Shown here one piece after another: positions 1 to 14,800 of a stretch of DNA of 64,000 nt. Below the pieces are notes generated by a model, which made no database searches, was not told where the DNA came from, and saw nothing but the letters and a program-made list of their open reading frames with translations. How positions within the stretch are numbered: position 1 is the stretch's first letter; every line of letters begins with the position of its first letter. The position numbers and the translations under genes are program-made. Source of the stretch: Lates calcarifer. Its lineage: Eukaryota; Chordata; Actinopteri; Centropomidae. The DNA lies in assembly GCF_001640805.2 (NCBI RefSeq), contig NC_066855.1:15904236-15968235 (forward strand). The letters run 5' to 3'.

Positions 1-469
1 TTTTTTTTTTTTTTTAGTGACCCAAATCTGAGACAGTTTCTCCCATCATCCCGCTGTGTGCTGAGCTCCTCTGGCAGAGCTACACATTATCTCCACTCAG
101 ACTGTTCAGACACACAACTCAGACAGAAAGTCTGACAGATAGACAGAAAGGAAAGAGAAGAGTCTGATAGAGAGAATTAGAAGAGAAAAAAGCTTTAGTT
201 GAGTGAATGAGGATACACAGATTGTCAAGTGTTAGCATTTTGTCAGGCAAAGACTTAAGTAATCCAATGCCCTTTCAAAAACGTTTTGTTTTGTTTGCTA
301 TGACTCATTTTGTTAAAGTAGCTGTCAGGTTTTGCTGTTCGATGATTATTTCTCTCAGGAACAAACGTCTGAAGCTGCTGAAGGCAAATAAAGTCCTGCC
401 AACTTCTTGTTGTCTCTCTGTGTATTCTCAAATCCAGAATGTGTTGACAAAGCAATGTCCTGTCCACAG
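1..469. other. Intron of arhgap44 (window starts inside the gene)
   Basis: A run of T fills bases 1-15, and no arhgap44 exon can be matched here. The exons for the first part of the BAR domain lie upstream of the window. The stretch ends in an acceptor CCACAG at 464-469, next to the first recognised exon. The ORFs that cross this stretch are open only by chance and do not resemble the gene. Confidence 0.6.
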
Positions 470-1652
470 GTATTATCAGTCTACCAAGTCTTCAGGGCTG
501 TCCAGCAACCTGCAGCCAACAGGAGCCAAGGCCGACCACCTCAGGGAAGAGATGGAGGAGGCAGCCAACCGCATGGAGATCTGTCGAGTCAGTGGTCACT
601 TACACTCACAACAGATGAGCTGTTTATTTTCCAGAATGCCAGTGTATCAGTTGTGTACTCTCGCACGCAAACCATCCATTTATTCTGATAGTGACTGCAT
701 CAGGCTTCATAAAATACCATTACAAAGACAGAAATAATGAAGCTCTCTGTTGGTTAGCAAGTTACAATGTAGAGATTTCTTATGAAGCTACTATCAAGCG
801 AGCAAAGTCACAGACAACATGGTGAGCTAAACAAATTATTCATAATCAGTACTGTCACAAAAGCATTTTCTGTGCTAATTTAATGCTTTTTTTTACTTAC
901 TCTGCTATACCAGACAAAGTTATAGTGACTAACTGGTGAACATAGTGGAGCACATAGCATCTAAAGAGCCTGATATTTCCCTTGGGAGTTGGTGGAGACC
1001 AAAAACAGAGCTCAAAGAGAGGGAATATACTCATCACATTTATCAGGTGGTAGTGCACAATGCATTAATACATTTTGGAATTGCAATTAAAATCTATTAA
1101 CCTGTTCTTTTCTTACAAAGATAAATTTATAGGATTGTACAGCCATGTTGGATGTGTGTTCATTCTGTGTATTTTATGGTTCTATATTCTGTATTTTTGA
1201 CTCTGTATAGATATTTTCACAGCAGACTTTTTGCCATTCCATAGCAGGAATCTAATGTTACTAATAACATGCCCTTACCCAATAAAAGACCCAGGAACCT
1301 ACAGTCATCATTAATGTATTTAACCACACATGTGCTGTTTCTGCTTTTCAGTTTCATATATGAGTCTTGTGTATTTTGTCTGAACATTTGTTTTTTTTCC
1401 CACCAGGATCAGTTATCAGCAGACATGTACAGTTTTGTGGCCAAAGAAATTGACTATGCAAGCTACTTCCAGACAGTAAGTACACCATCACTCCAGACTG
1501 TGGCACAACCAAAGAAATAAAAAAATGTTCTGTTTGTCCATCACAGACTCTCTGGTCTCTCTCTGTGTAGCTGATAGAAGCTCAGGCAGAGTACCACAGG
1601 AAGTCATTAGAGCTGCTTCAGAGTGTTCTACCCCAGATCAAAGCTCATCAGG
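470..1652 (+). CDS. arhgap44: arhgap44 exons encoding the end of the BAR domain
   Basis: Three exons. Exon 470-587 encodes the KSSGLSS...EMEEAANRMEICR segment and uses the less usual donor GTCAGT. Exon 1407-1475 encodes exactly 23 codons starting DQLSADMYSF. Exon 1571-1652 encodes LIEAQAEYHRKSLELLQ and leaves one base for the next exon. These helices form the distal part of the crescent-shaped BAR dimer that binds curved membrane. They are nearly identical to the mammalian protein as I remember it. Confidence 0.93.
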
Positions 1653-3087
1653 GTGAGTTTGAGACCAACACACACTCATGCTGTACAACTTTTTGATTCT
1701 GTCCCTTCTCTAACCCCATCGATGTGCTGCAGCTTATATCACAATTAGAATGTGAAAATCAGACTTGTAAACATGAATTGTTCTAAATTAAGGTGTTTTG
1801 ACTTGAGTTAAATGAGCTTAATTTCACTGAAGTCATTAAACACAGTGTAAAAAAACAAAACAAAATTTGCATGTTTGCAGACTTCCCAGCATGCATTATG
1901 CAAGAGTTAAAACACTCCAGCGACACTTCTTTTTGTAGTCTGAAGTACACAAACATGATGGAAGCTTTCTGTGTGTCTTTAATATGGGCCCTGTTTGTCA
2001 TACATGGATATTTTTTTCTTTTTCAAAGCAGGTTTGAAATTTATCTGGAACTGCTGTCCTTGCAAAAGTGCAGCTTACTGACATTTAGCAGGATCAGGAC
2101 AAAGAGGTTTAGGGTGAATCCTCATATATGAAGTCATTCTCAGATACAAATGACTCACTTCCTTAGAGATATAATGAAAGCATGTTGATCTAATTATGAT
2201 TTTAGATGAGAACATGCAAGTTATTGAGAAATCATTCTGATGAAATATAAAACAACACAAGTTTGTATGCCAAAAAATAACTTTTTTGAGATACTGTGAG
2301 CAAAAAGACAAGTTGAGCCAGAACATGAGTATTTAATTTGACATTAAAATGTTGATTTAATTCAATCAACGTTTTATCATTAAAACGTATAAAATGAGAA
2401 ATTGAAGAACTCTCTTTGAAATTTGTTAAATGCAGTTAAAGCTGCTGCTGCTTTTAGAGAGATTTTAGAGGGTTTAACAGTGATCAAAGTGTAGAAACTG
2501 TGCAGCAGTGAATAGGTGAACAAGAGAGTGATTTCAGAAATCCTGACTCTTGAACTAATTGTTTTATGGAAATACATGATATCATCCTTTTCCCAAAGAG
2601 CCCTGCCCCCTTTAAACCTGTAAGAACAAAGGACCACACAGTGTCATTTAAACTAGGGCAGACAATAGTTTGTTCATGTGCTGTAGGACCACATAGCTCA
2701 TAGTGAATAGATGAGTGAGACAAGAGGTTTTTGTGGCCAGAAAATATATTTTTTTATATTTTTTGTTTGTTTTGGTTGCTTTCTGCAACATGAGAGAAAT
2801 TTCCTCGATACACTGAGCATCAATATTCAGTGAAATGTAGCAGCATCCCGACAGTGGAGCTGCTGCTGTGTTTTGTGAGCGTGTGTGTAACAGTGTGCGT
2901 GTAACACTGTGTGTATTCGACAGAGACCTGGGTGGAGAAACCGTGCTATGGGAAACCATTAGAGGAGCACTTAGCGCTCAGCGGGAGAGATATTGCCTTC
3001 CCCATCGAGGCCTGTGTCACCATGCTGCTGGAGTGCGGCATGCAGGAAGAGGTCAGACTCCACCGCTAAGACACCACATCTGTCCTG

Positions 3088-3121
<34 letters not shown>

Positions 3122-6100
3122 AGTGTCACTTTTAACTACTGAAGGGGAGATGGTATCTAATGAAGGTCCAGGTTACAGTTTGGCTCAACTGTTAAATTAG
3201 TATGTGATGATGTTAAGAAAATGCCCTAATTTTGTGAAGCTATTCACTGGAAGCAGTACACCTTTAATTGCAGAACATGTTACTGAGAGAACAGTAAATG
3301 TTTTCCACTAACAAATCTGTATGAGGCTAAAAGAAAAAGACAGATATATCATCATAAGAGTACAGTACACTTATTTCTATCACCACTGCTCCTATGTTCA
3401 GCCTCACAGAGCTGCTATCATAGCTACAGACTCCATTATTGACAACGTTCTGACCACACTCACTCAGTTTCAAACATAGTTGGTCATTTCCATGAATGAT
3501 GAAGAATTGGGAACAAGTTCTTGTAGTGGTGTGAGGGTACTCCACCATGTCCTCCCCATCTCTGGAGGAAATTACACCTTTATACAGGAGTCGCTCTGAT
3601 GGTGATGTTATGTCTGCCAAAAAGGATGAAGACCCAGTTATTCTTTTATCCTTTATTTTATGCAGCATTATGTTAGAGTGAAAACCAGAAAACAAGATGC
3701 AAAGAAAACAATGTGAATTGACAGTTTGCAAACACTCAACACTTTGTTTTCACTTTGTTGTCTTGCAAATTAATTCTCTTAAAATAAAAACAGCACCAGA
3801 AAAGGCAGTGTTTACCTTGTTTTCCCATAGCAAGAAATGGAAGAAAAAGATACCTTGACCTGCTTGACCTGCTAAACAAGCTAGCAACTATGCTAACAAG
3901 CTGATCTGCAGTGGGCTAGCAGTTTGGCTAAGTAGGTAACTCACTAGGTAGCAAATGTTCAACTAAACTACAGCTACTTTTAAATTTCAGATTGAGTAAT
4001 GCAGATTAAAAAAGTAATCCCCTCAGGAAATGCATTGATTTTAAGAATGTAACTGCGTTATATTAACATTGATTTAAAGTGTACTCATACACGTAACTCA
4101 ACTACATGTATTCTGTTTCTCCTCAACACTGTACAATTTTGAGGTACTTGTACTGAGTAATCCTATTTTATGCTTCTTTATACTTTGAACTGCAGTTACT
4201 AGTTACTTTGAATATTTTAATTATTAACAAACAAACAAAATATAATCAACTAATAAATTGTGGTGTATTAGTAAAGATTACGTTTCCCAGAAGTACTATA
4301 TTAATGTGAAAATGATGATTATAGATTCTAAAACGTCTCTAGAATTTTGTTTGTAGGTCTTAGGTCTTTTACTTGTAGTGCAGTATTTATTTTACCTAAG
4401 TAGAGGATCTGAGTACTTCTCGTCTTTGTGTCTCAGGGATTGTTCAGAATCGCTCCCTCAGCCTCCAAACTGAAGAAGCTGAAGGCGTCTTTAGACTGCG
4501 GCGTTTTAGATGTTCAGGAGTACTCCGCAGACCCACACGCCATTGCAGGTGAGCTATCAACAGCAACAGCAACCTCATACTTGAGCTTCCCTTCTCCTGT
4601 TTGCACATAATCCGCTGATTGCCGTTGCCTTCAGAATGCGGAACCTGCCTCACAGGCGTGGATTTATGAGCTGTGGCACCCGCCTGGCTCGTTAGGAATC
4701 TAATTTCTGTAAATTCCTGGCACACCTCGTTATATCCATGTGTTACTGAGACATCTGCCCTCCTACCTCCATTTCCACATGAAGGGGAAAGAACAGGTTT
4801 CGGAATAAACATCATAATTAAGCTGCCAAATGATTTGCATAGAAAGAATCCTTAATATTTTTTGATCCCTTTCACTTTTTGTTTTTATTTCTCCTGCACC
4901 TATCACTGATTCTGCTGCTGTCGTACGTCAGCCTCAGCAGTGAATTTCCTGCTAAAGATTAATTTGAAGGTCTTATGTAAGAGTCACACACGAGAGTTAA
5001 CAGATTATTTTAGACTTGGTTAGGATTCATTTCATTTCTCCAGCTGCTACAAGAAAAGCAAACCTCTCTGCTGTATTTCTTTTTTAGTGGAGATATTCAG
5101 TAAACCATGCAGAAAAATGTGTAGTGATGAATTCCAAATATAACTAGGATTAGTGTCAGACAGATTCTTCATCTTGTGCGAAAAACAAGTTGTGTTTTCT
5201 TGTGTCTTTCTGTTGCTGTCACTGATTTGCTTTTAAATCAGACCTGTGATAGACTGCAAAGGAGAGAAAAGCTTTCAAGCTTTTATGATGCTGTTATTGA
5301 TCTTTTTTTTTTTGTAAGCATGGTGCTCGTCTTTACTTGAGCTGAGTGCTGCATGATACTGTTGTCAGATGAAAATGTGTCTCTTCAGAATAACAGCTTT
5401 TCATATATTTAAATGAATGAATGTTTTAAACCACAAAAGAAAAATTAGTCAAAAGTTATGTGAAGAAGCCCTGGGATACGTTCAAGTGCCTCCAGTGTCA
5501 TTAAAATAGAAGCATTTCTTGATCTAAACTGATACATTCGATCAAAGAAATATAATGTCACCTTTTGTGGTATATTGTTTGCCAGTATTTTTTTTACATA
5601 GGATACACAGGGAATAGAATAAAGGGGACTCAAAAGTCAAACGTGGATCCCTCCCTGGCTCTGAATAATATCACCAGCGTGAGAAGGCAGCTCTCGTACC
5701 CAGGATGTTTTTTGGCTTCATTTTTGTACAGTGGGAGGAAGCGGAGACACATCGTCCGTCTTCATATACAGTACAATCAACTATCATGAACACGCACCTC
5801 CTCATTAACTGGTGGCATTTATCAGGCTAAAGCAAACAATTTGATCGATTAAATAAATAAGTATTAGTATAATAAGTAGTAGTAAATGAATGCATAAAAA
5901 TGCTCTTTATTTTAGCCCCAGTGACTGTTGAAACTCATCGTTTTGTAATTGTTTCATAAAGAAGCCGTGTAACTAATGAGGGATTTTTATGTAAACTCCA
6001 CATACTCCTGCTCCTCTACACACCTAGTGCCTCCAGTTTTAAATCTGTCAAACTTCTTGAAAACCTCAGAGCATTACTAACAAAGGGTCATTATCAGCGA

Positions 6101-9100
6101 AACATGAAAACCACAAAAACCTGGAGATGCTATGTTTTTTCACTCATCAGGAACAAAACAGTCTGTCCCATTATTAAATATCAAAGTCAGTCAGTCAGCT
6201 GTGTTCAGTGGAGCATGTAGAGATGAATCCTCTCCCTCTCTAATGATCCCATGTTAAGCTGAGTTAGTTCTAACAGCAAATCTAATTTGTGAGCATGTCC
6301 CACTGGGGTGGTGGTGGTAGTTGCCTCAATCAGTCAGCCTCAATCAGTTGGCTTCTCTGCTGTAAATACAGCAAGCAAGAGGATTGTCCTGTGGTTTCAA
6401 AACAATTTCAGGTATTTAATGTGTTTATTTAGCACCAACCGCACTCAGCATGCCTGTATATACACACATCCAGACTCACAAGACAGGCTGGCAGGTATGT
6501 ACGTATACACTCTCAGACAGCAGCCTCCAAGCTGTCTCCCGCTGAGGGATGGCCCTGACTTTGTTGTTTGTCTTCCATCCTCATTCGTCCCTGGGGGAAA
6601 TGAATGCAGCAGACCGGAGAGAAGAAGAAGACAAGTCAGAGAGAAGGCCAGTCAGCCGTCGCCTTCCTCGTCAGCGCTGGAAAATTACACTGCCACCCAA
6701 TAGTTCTTGTGAAATAGTGTTTGGAAATAGTTTTCTGTTTATTTTTGCCTCCGCTTGTTGTACTAAAGTAGGTAGATCTGTTTATTCATGCAATTATCCA
6801 GTCAACCAATCATGTTGCAGCAATGCATTGTATAAAATACTGCAGATACAGGAGCTTCAGGTAATCCATCCATCCATTTACTAATGCTTACCCAGAGCTG
6901 CGTCCAGACATCTCTTCCCCCAGCAACACGTGCCAGTTCCTCTTGGTTGCAGCCAACAGAAAGGCCACAGTAACTCAGATAACCACTCTTTACAACTGAG
7001 CACGACACAACAAACTTCGAGGTTGGTGGGCAACAAGAGCAGAGGACCACATCAGGTTCCACTCCTGTCAGCCAAGAACAGAAATCTGAGGCTGCAGTGG
7101 GCACAGGCTCACCAAAACTGGTCTGATGACTGATGCTAAGGCAGCAGATGATAGGGTCTGAATTTAAACCAAATACCAAAGGAAGATAGAGAGAGAATTT
7201 CAAACCCCGCTTACTTTACACAGCTTCACACCCACTGAATTGTCAGATGCAGCCTCCTCAGTTCCAAGGTTGAAAGGGTGTGGTGAGAGCAGGTTTCAGA
7301 TGCTATCAGAGGACCTAACAAGCACTTTGTTTGAAGAATACTGAAGCCTTTACAATCTCAGCCAATTCAGAATGTAGTTGGTCATTTCTGATTTTGTCTC
7401 ACTTGCAAGATTTTGTTGACTGGGACAATAGTTACTGGTAAATGAGACACACATATTAATACCATAGAGTCTCAAGCAAAGCAATAAGCTGCAGGAAATT
7501 ATACTCACTCACATACACAATCAGATCCAAGCCTGCCAGTCTTTGTTCTTCCCACAGTGATTTGAAATTTCCTCAGAGGCATGACTCAAACATTACTGTA
7601 TATATTACATTTAATTGATTTTGTATTGAGTTGCTGAAGTGCTAATCAGGTCACAGCTGATTTCTCTTGATGTTTATCATCATCCAGCTTTCTTTACCCA
7701 CTGTGTCTTTTCTTATGCGTTCTGTACATGGATATACCACATGCTGGACACTACGAGCTCTTGCAGACATATCCGCATTATATATTCATTGTATATGCAT
7801 TGTATATGCACATATATATACACGCATAAATGTATTTATCATAATTTTATCCTGTTCTCTCCAGGTGCTTTGAAGTCATATCTGCGGGAGCTCCCTGAGC
7901 CTTTAATGACCTTTGAACTCTATAATGACTGGATTCAGGCCTCCAAGTGTGTATCTTTTAAACTTTATATTTAAATTTAAGATGTTTTTACAGGCTCTAT
8001 CTGTCTCTGCAGCACAATGCAGCACAGTGTATCTTGTCTGTCGTCCTGCAGCATTCAAGATCAAGACAAGAGACTTCAGGCTCTTCTCAACGCCTGTGAG
8101 AAACTACCCCCAGCCAACAACAACAACTTTAAGTGAGTCACTGTTTCCATGTTTCACTCCTTGTGGTGCTCTCCTGTGGCTGTGATGTGGAAGTCAACGG
8201 GCTAAAATAATCCAGTTAATCTCAACTTGTTTATTTAAACTGGTTCTGCAATCGGAGGATTGATTTGTTTGTTCTGTATCTGTAACTGAGGAGTGCTGAT
8301 TATATAAGTGCAGTTGTGATTGGCTGGCATAGAGCTGTGGAGTTAATTTTACGCTGAACACTTCAAATTCCAACTATGAAATAAAAACATACCAAAAACA
8401 ACATAGTGAACAATTACATCAAGTTCACTCAGTTGTGTATGGTGCCTTATTCCCTTCCTTCCTACCTTTCCTTGTCTCCTTCCATCCTACCTTCACTTAA
8501 ACATTTTTCTTTGTTTGTTTTTGTTTTTTGGCCAGTGAAAACAAGCTATAAACACAACAGTTGGTTACTATTCATACAACCAGACAATATAGAGAAACAT
8601 TAGCAGTTGTTGGGGGTCATGTTTGTGTCCATCTGAAGCCCGATATTCTCTCTCTTTTAGCTCTGGTTTTGGTCTCCACCACCTCCTGAGGGAAATATCT
8701 GGCTCTTTAGCTGCTAATGCTCCACTGTGTTCACCAGCTGCTCTCTGACTGTGTGTGCTGCTGAGCAGGTTGTGGACAGTGGCTTTTTCACTGAAAACAA
8801 TGCAGTCAGAGTGAATCACAACAGTAAAAATTGTGGGCCGTAAAACAGAAACAAAGACACTAAAATGCTCTGTAAAACTGAGGGGATCTGCAGAGTCAGC
8901 AGATAATTGTTCTCAGTGGCTTTATCCCTACAAGTGAGACCTTTTAGCCATAAATACAGCTGCTGTTGTATTCAAAAGTTTGGGAAAATTGGCTTTTAAG
9001 CACTGGTTTTAAATGTGATTTTCAGTCACCTTTAACTTCTTAGTATCTGTTCGTGGTACTGCACTGGAGAAAAACCCATCCCAGCTTCTATGAGGCTGGA

Positions 9101-11774
9101 TCATCAAATGCCTCTGATTGACACCTCCCTGAAAATACACTGACCTCTGTGTGAACCGGTGCTGAAGGAAATGGCCTTATACCTCATGTGTAGCTCTATT
9201 AGCTGCTGGATTAAGGCGAGCCATAGATATTTGCTGAAGGACTTGTCTCATGATCAAAAGAAAAAAGAAGAGAGGCACGTCGAGGAAGAGGAGGGGAAGT
9301 GAAATTAAAAAGAGCGAGATACTGCAGCACTTGTCAGTGTCATCATCGAATCGCACAAATAGGGCGTATTTTTAGACAGGCCTCCTCTGAGAAGACCTGT
9401 CAGACCTGTCCAGATGATCGCTGCTCACTGGAATGAGCTGCCTGATGTTCATTCAGCTGTAGTTCGGCTCAGGATGAGTCATTCAGCTCAGCTGCTCTCT
9501 GAGAGCCACAGAAACCCACTGGCCCATTTCTGTGTCTTAGAGCCCCCCATGAAGACTGAAAAGTAGAAAGAGCAGTTTGCTGTAATAATATGTTTTTATC
9601 TCAGTGTGCTTCATGAAGGCAAGACGGGATGAAAGCACTTTGTTCTTGTTTAAAACACAATGATAAGGCTGCACACAGGATAAATCTATTGTTGGAAACA
9701 GACCTTATTTAAACCTAAAGAAACTTGACAAAAACAAGAGCAGCTCAGTATTTTTCTGTTATTTCCCACCTTCCTCAATTTGCTGACTGGCTGAAAAATC
9801 CATCCTCACAATCTGAAAAGTGTTTTTTGTTTAGGGGCTTTCACATCAGGGACCCAGATCCAAGTGCACTTGACCCAAAGTCCAGTTCGTTTGATTGGTG
9901 CCAACACTGTGTACAGTCCACTTAAAGACGTCTTGAGTATAGTTCTCGGTATGGTTTATAGCAGGCTTGAAAACAACTTTACCAAAACACAGAAGCTGAC
10001 TGCTATCTAGAATGTGTAGTGTACCTGTTTTCCTCTTTGCATTTATTGGTGGATTGCAAACAAACTAGGTGCATACTGCCGTCTATTATGTCGGAGTGTG
10101 TAGATACTTGGGTACAGAACAACAAGGACAGTGGAGGATATGTTTGAGATACATGGTTTTCACAGGACAGGGATTCCAAAGTCAGGTACCTTCAGTTTTT
10201 TTAGGCAAGTACATTTTATTCATGGTATTTTGGCCAAAATCCCAAATTTGTTTAGACAAGCTTTACAAACTCGAACCTTGAAATACACAGTTTACCTGGT
10301 CAGAAAAATCAAAGAACTCTTGTGTGTTTTAGAGGGAGGCACATATTTTAAGCTGCTTGTAAGTGTAATTTAAAGTCATATTTTGATTGACTGATGTATT
10401 TCCTATTATCGGTTTTAACAGGTATTTGATCAAATTCCTCTCCAAACTGACTGAGTACCAGGACGTGAACAAGATGACACCTGGAAACATTGCTATTGTC
10501 CTCGGACCCAACCTGCTGTGGACACACAACGAGGGGTAAGAGGACTAATACATGGTTAATTACTGTGCTGAGTTATATGACAATATCAATACTACTTTGA
10601 GCAAAACATAAATGTGATATCTAAAGCACAAGTCTGCTGATATTCTTAATTTTTATATTTTAATTTTTTTTCAGGTGTCTTATTCCTCTGTGCCACAGAG
10701 CTCCACTGGTGTCCAGAAACTTTTAAAAACACATTAATGAGTTGCGCTGTATCACATGTGTGTTACCTTTGTTCAGTTCAGAAGAGCAGAGTTATTCTTC
10801 CATGTTATTTTTCCATGTTTTTACATAATTTCATGTGAAAAATCATTTTTTTATAAATGCAGTAAGTGTGTGGATGTAGCAGACAGACAGAAAAGAGAAG
10901 GACTCTGTATCCTCAGGGATCCTCTCGTCACCGCTCAGTTTCTTTGTCCCATTTTTCTCAGTGGAGAGCTGCTGAGATTCATGATGCTGCTTAGAGCTCA
11001 AAGTGCTATTAACAAAAAGGCCAGTGGGCGAAAGGCTCCAACGCATTTCCAGGAGACACTTCTTATAGTACAGTATATTCATGATGATGAGTTGGCAGTT
11101 TTGGAAGGATAAAGGACACCTCCTTTATATCTCTGTGTAAATCTTACTTATTCTTTATCCCTCTCTAACTTTTAATTAGTATTTTAATAGGCCACATTTC
11201 TGAAATGGTTTTAATTTTCTCATTTTAATGCTTCTGCAATATCATGAAAATGTGCTAATCACCGCCTGAGCATAAATTCCTATGATCCAGACAGCTACTT
11301 TTCCTCTGTGTCCTGTCATTAAAAAAATAAAAGTCTCCATCTCTTCTGTTTGTTGCAGTAACATCACAGAGATGATGACGACCGTTTCCCTGCAGATCGT
11401 CGGCATCATCGAGCCCATCATCCAGCACGCCGACTGGTTCTTCCCTGGAGGTGCAGCCAATATACCAAGACTTATTTTTGTCTCTGTAGATTGATGCTGA
11501 ATCGTTGCCTTGTTGTGTCTTGAGATTGATGTGTCTCATCTTGTTCTTCTTCTGTCTTTCTCAGAAATCGAGTTCAACGTCACAGGGAATTATGGAAGCC
11601 CCGTCCACACTAACCATAATGCATGCAACTACAGCTCGATGCCGTCTCCTGACATGGATCAGATCGATCGCAAACAGAATGACCAGAGCCGACGGCCACT
11701 CAGTGTCGCCACAGACAACATGATGCTGGAGTTTTATAAGAAGGACGGGTAGGATTCTCCAACTGTGTAATATA

Positions 11775-11823
<49 letters not shown>

Positions 11824-14800
11824 CACTAATCAGTCAGAATTTGGGGATCATTCTGATGATCCACTGACATATAGCAGGGAGAATCTCGCCTCTGTCTTTG
11901 CTCCATGTAACATGGGTTGCTCAGGTATGATCCCCTGTATGAAGTGTGTAATGCTTTATGGCACTACGTCACACACAGAAGAGGCTAGCTCGCTAATTTA
12001 TTATTTTATTTATCAACCCCCTTCGATGGACTTTGTATTTGTTGCCTGAGTGACTTTTAGGCTTTGTTTTCTGTATTCTGTCACAGTTCATCTGTTAGCA
12101 CATTTAATTGAGCTGCAAACGTGTGTTAAATATAAAAAAAAAATCTGAGAAAAACAAATAGAAACAGACAGTATGCTTCTAAAACTCTTGGGTAGAGTTT
12201 AGGGGAATAAATGGAGACAACAGCATGTCGATAAATGCCCCGTAGTATCCAGGATTATCCTCTCTCTCAAAGCTAGAAGGAAGCTGGTCCCTCTCATTTA
12301 AAAACCTCCCAGGGATCAGATTCAGTCAACAGTCCTCTCTATCTCTGTGGTGCTCTTACAGCTTCATTCAGGGGTGGGTCCTAACTGACAGCCAAACTGA
12401 CAATTTTATAACTTTTTCAAGGCACGTGAAGTTTCCACATGACTTCCCTCTGACAGGGTGGGACGTGTGAAGTGAGAGTCGGAGAATTCCCCGCTGATTA
12501 CGCAAGTTTCATGTGAGAGGTGACCTCAGGGAAAAGCTCAGTTTCACTATGAGGTGGACAGAGAGGATATGGTGTCACTCTTTTATCTGCAGCACCTGCC
12601 TCTAAGCTTTTTATGCAGCCTAGTGAGAGGGTTTGAAGAAGTGAGAGAGGGAGAGAAGAAAGGAATCAGACAGAGGGAGAGATGACATTTAGTCTGTGAA
12701 ATGAGGAATCAGACAATCCTCAAGCTGTGGAGGAGGATTAGTTGAAAACCAGTTAGTCAGTTTCTTTCTCTTTTTCTGTCTGTCTCTGTGTCTCTTTCTT
12801 TAATGCTTTAATACACCCTTGGTCTTATTAGGCCCTGCGGGTAGTCTGAGCTCTCTGCAGCCTGGGGACCACAAGTAGCCCAGCTAATTTAACCTGGACC
12901 GAGTGTGTATGCTGGGTCTGATCAATAAAGCTCAGCTTTCAGTAGAAACACACAGGGAACACTCTTAAGAGCCAGAGTGAGGCTTTGAAAGAGAGGTTTC
13001 TTAGTTTTTATCAAAAAAGATTTTAGATTTAGGTCAGTACTAGTTGTAAAGTTGCATTTTAATTTAATAAAGTCAAATTCACATCTCTCTCAAAAGTTAA
13101 CTGATGCTCAGACATTAAAATTTAATGCTCAGTGCCCCAAAATGTGATGAATGTTAAAGAAAATGTTCTATGAAATCAACATTCCCATCGTTCTCTGGCA
13201 CAGCCAGCTGAAAGACACACACTGCACTTACCCTGTGCATTAATTTGGCCAGGGAGAATAATTTATAGGTAGTCTGGACAGAATAATACATACAAGGTCA
13301 CATACAAGGGAGAAAAAATACAGCACACAGGAATTTTTTTTTTAGAGATTTTTATCAGAGCAGACTGGTTGAGCAGCATTTTTGGTGCACTAACAAACTT
13401 GATGATCAAATAATACACACTGTAAATACTGTAGTTTTAAGTATGCTGACAATTGAGAAAAGTATGTAGGTGGAAGAATATGGTCCAGCATGCTTTTTAT
13501 GTCTATGGGCATCACAGTGTCAGGTGAAATAATCTTATCTTTTTCCAGTTATTTATTGATTCATTTACTTTGAACATGACGTTAGAAATATAATGACGTA
13601 CTTAGTGTCTTGGTGAATGTAGAAGAGAAGGCAGAGCAAGACCTTTACAGCCTCACATCAAAGTGTCGACTGTTAATTGTCCAAAGATGAATTTCACACG
13701 TGAACAAAAAGACATCCATTAGTATGCCCTTTAAAAGGCTACAGACAGGGTTATTTTTTTATATGCAGTGTATGTGGATTATTCATTTCTTCATTATCTG
13801 CACATACATAGATTAATTCTTTTTAAATTACAGGTCTAAATACAACAGCATGGAGAAAAAATGTAAGATTATGCAACAAAAATGTGTCCTCACTAGACAT
13901 AATAGATATATAACAATAGATATGTAATCAGTAATAATGAAACAGTGCTTTTTTAGAGCTGCACCAGTAGCAAAGCTTCAGGATAATAACAGGTAAACTC
14001 CACTGGTTGAAACCAAACACATGGTGGTCCTGCCAATGTTTCACTTTGCTGGAAATAAGGGGAACCAGGCTGTAGAATTTAGTCGAGACACATCTCTACC
14101 AATGTTAAGCGACTGCTGAATTGTCTCTTGCCATAATTGTCATTGAAATAATTTAAATATAACCACCAACAGTTAACAGCTCTCATCCTCTACTACATAA
14201 AGGCTGTAAATGACATGAAATTCCAGTCAGAAGTCTGTCATAAATGCAGAAAGCCTTAGTTTCCTTGCCAGTGTCAAAATCAAATCTGTGCCCTTGTAAG
14301 GGAACCAAACCATGAGAAACACCTCTGCACCAAATCAATGCAAAAAGGCTGTCTATATACTTTTAACCTTATGGTATCAATACTGTAGGTGTACCATAAA
14401 TACAATACAACTCCCACTATAGTTTACATGTAAATGAAATGTCCCCACTGCTAAATAACCAAAAGAATGAATCAGTGCAGCTGCATGAAACCTTATTTTT
14501 GGGGGATTTTCTGGTATCCATTAGAGAGACTTTGACCTAATTAAGGCTAAATGGAGCAATAATTTTCTCTCTGGGGTTTGACGTGGTTGAAGCACTTCAG
14601 GGAGAGCGCATTTCACCCTTCGCATCGCTCTCCTCGTTACACTCAGCGTGACTCTCATCCCCCACCAGCCCAGCCTCCCTGTTTTCATGTTGCTGCTCCT
14701 CCATCTTGGCTCTTGTCTCGAAAGTTTATCCTGCCAAAGTTCCTCTGCTGCTTTGATAACGATGCTTGTTAATGAGCCCAGGGAGACTCAGGTCTTCCAT

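Noticed and set aside
207..737. 176-codon frame at the window start
   Set aside because: Only bases 470-587 belong to an exon, and they are read in a different frame; the rest is intron.
6549..7203. Overlapping 111-133 codon frames on both strands
   Set aside because: They span intron and a Tc1 relic, with no domain or splice support.
11505..11752. 72-codon shadow frame over exon 11565-11748
   Set aside because: The frame-correct translation gives the conserved EIEFNVTGNYGSPV segment; the other frame is a shadow.
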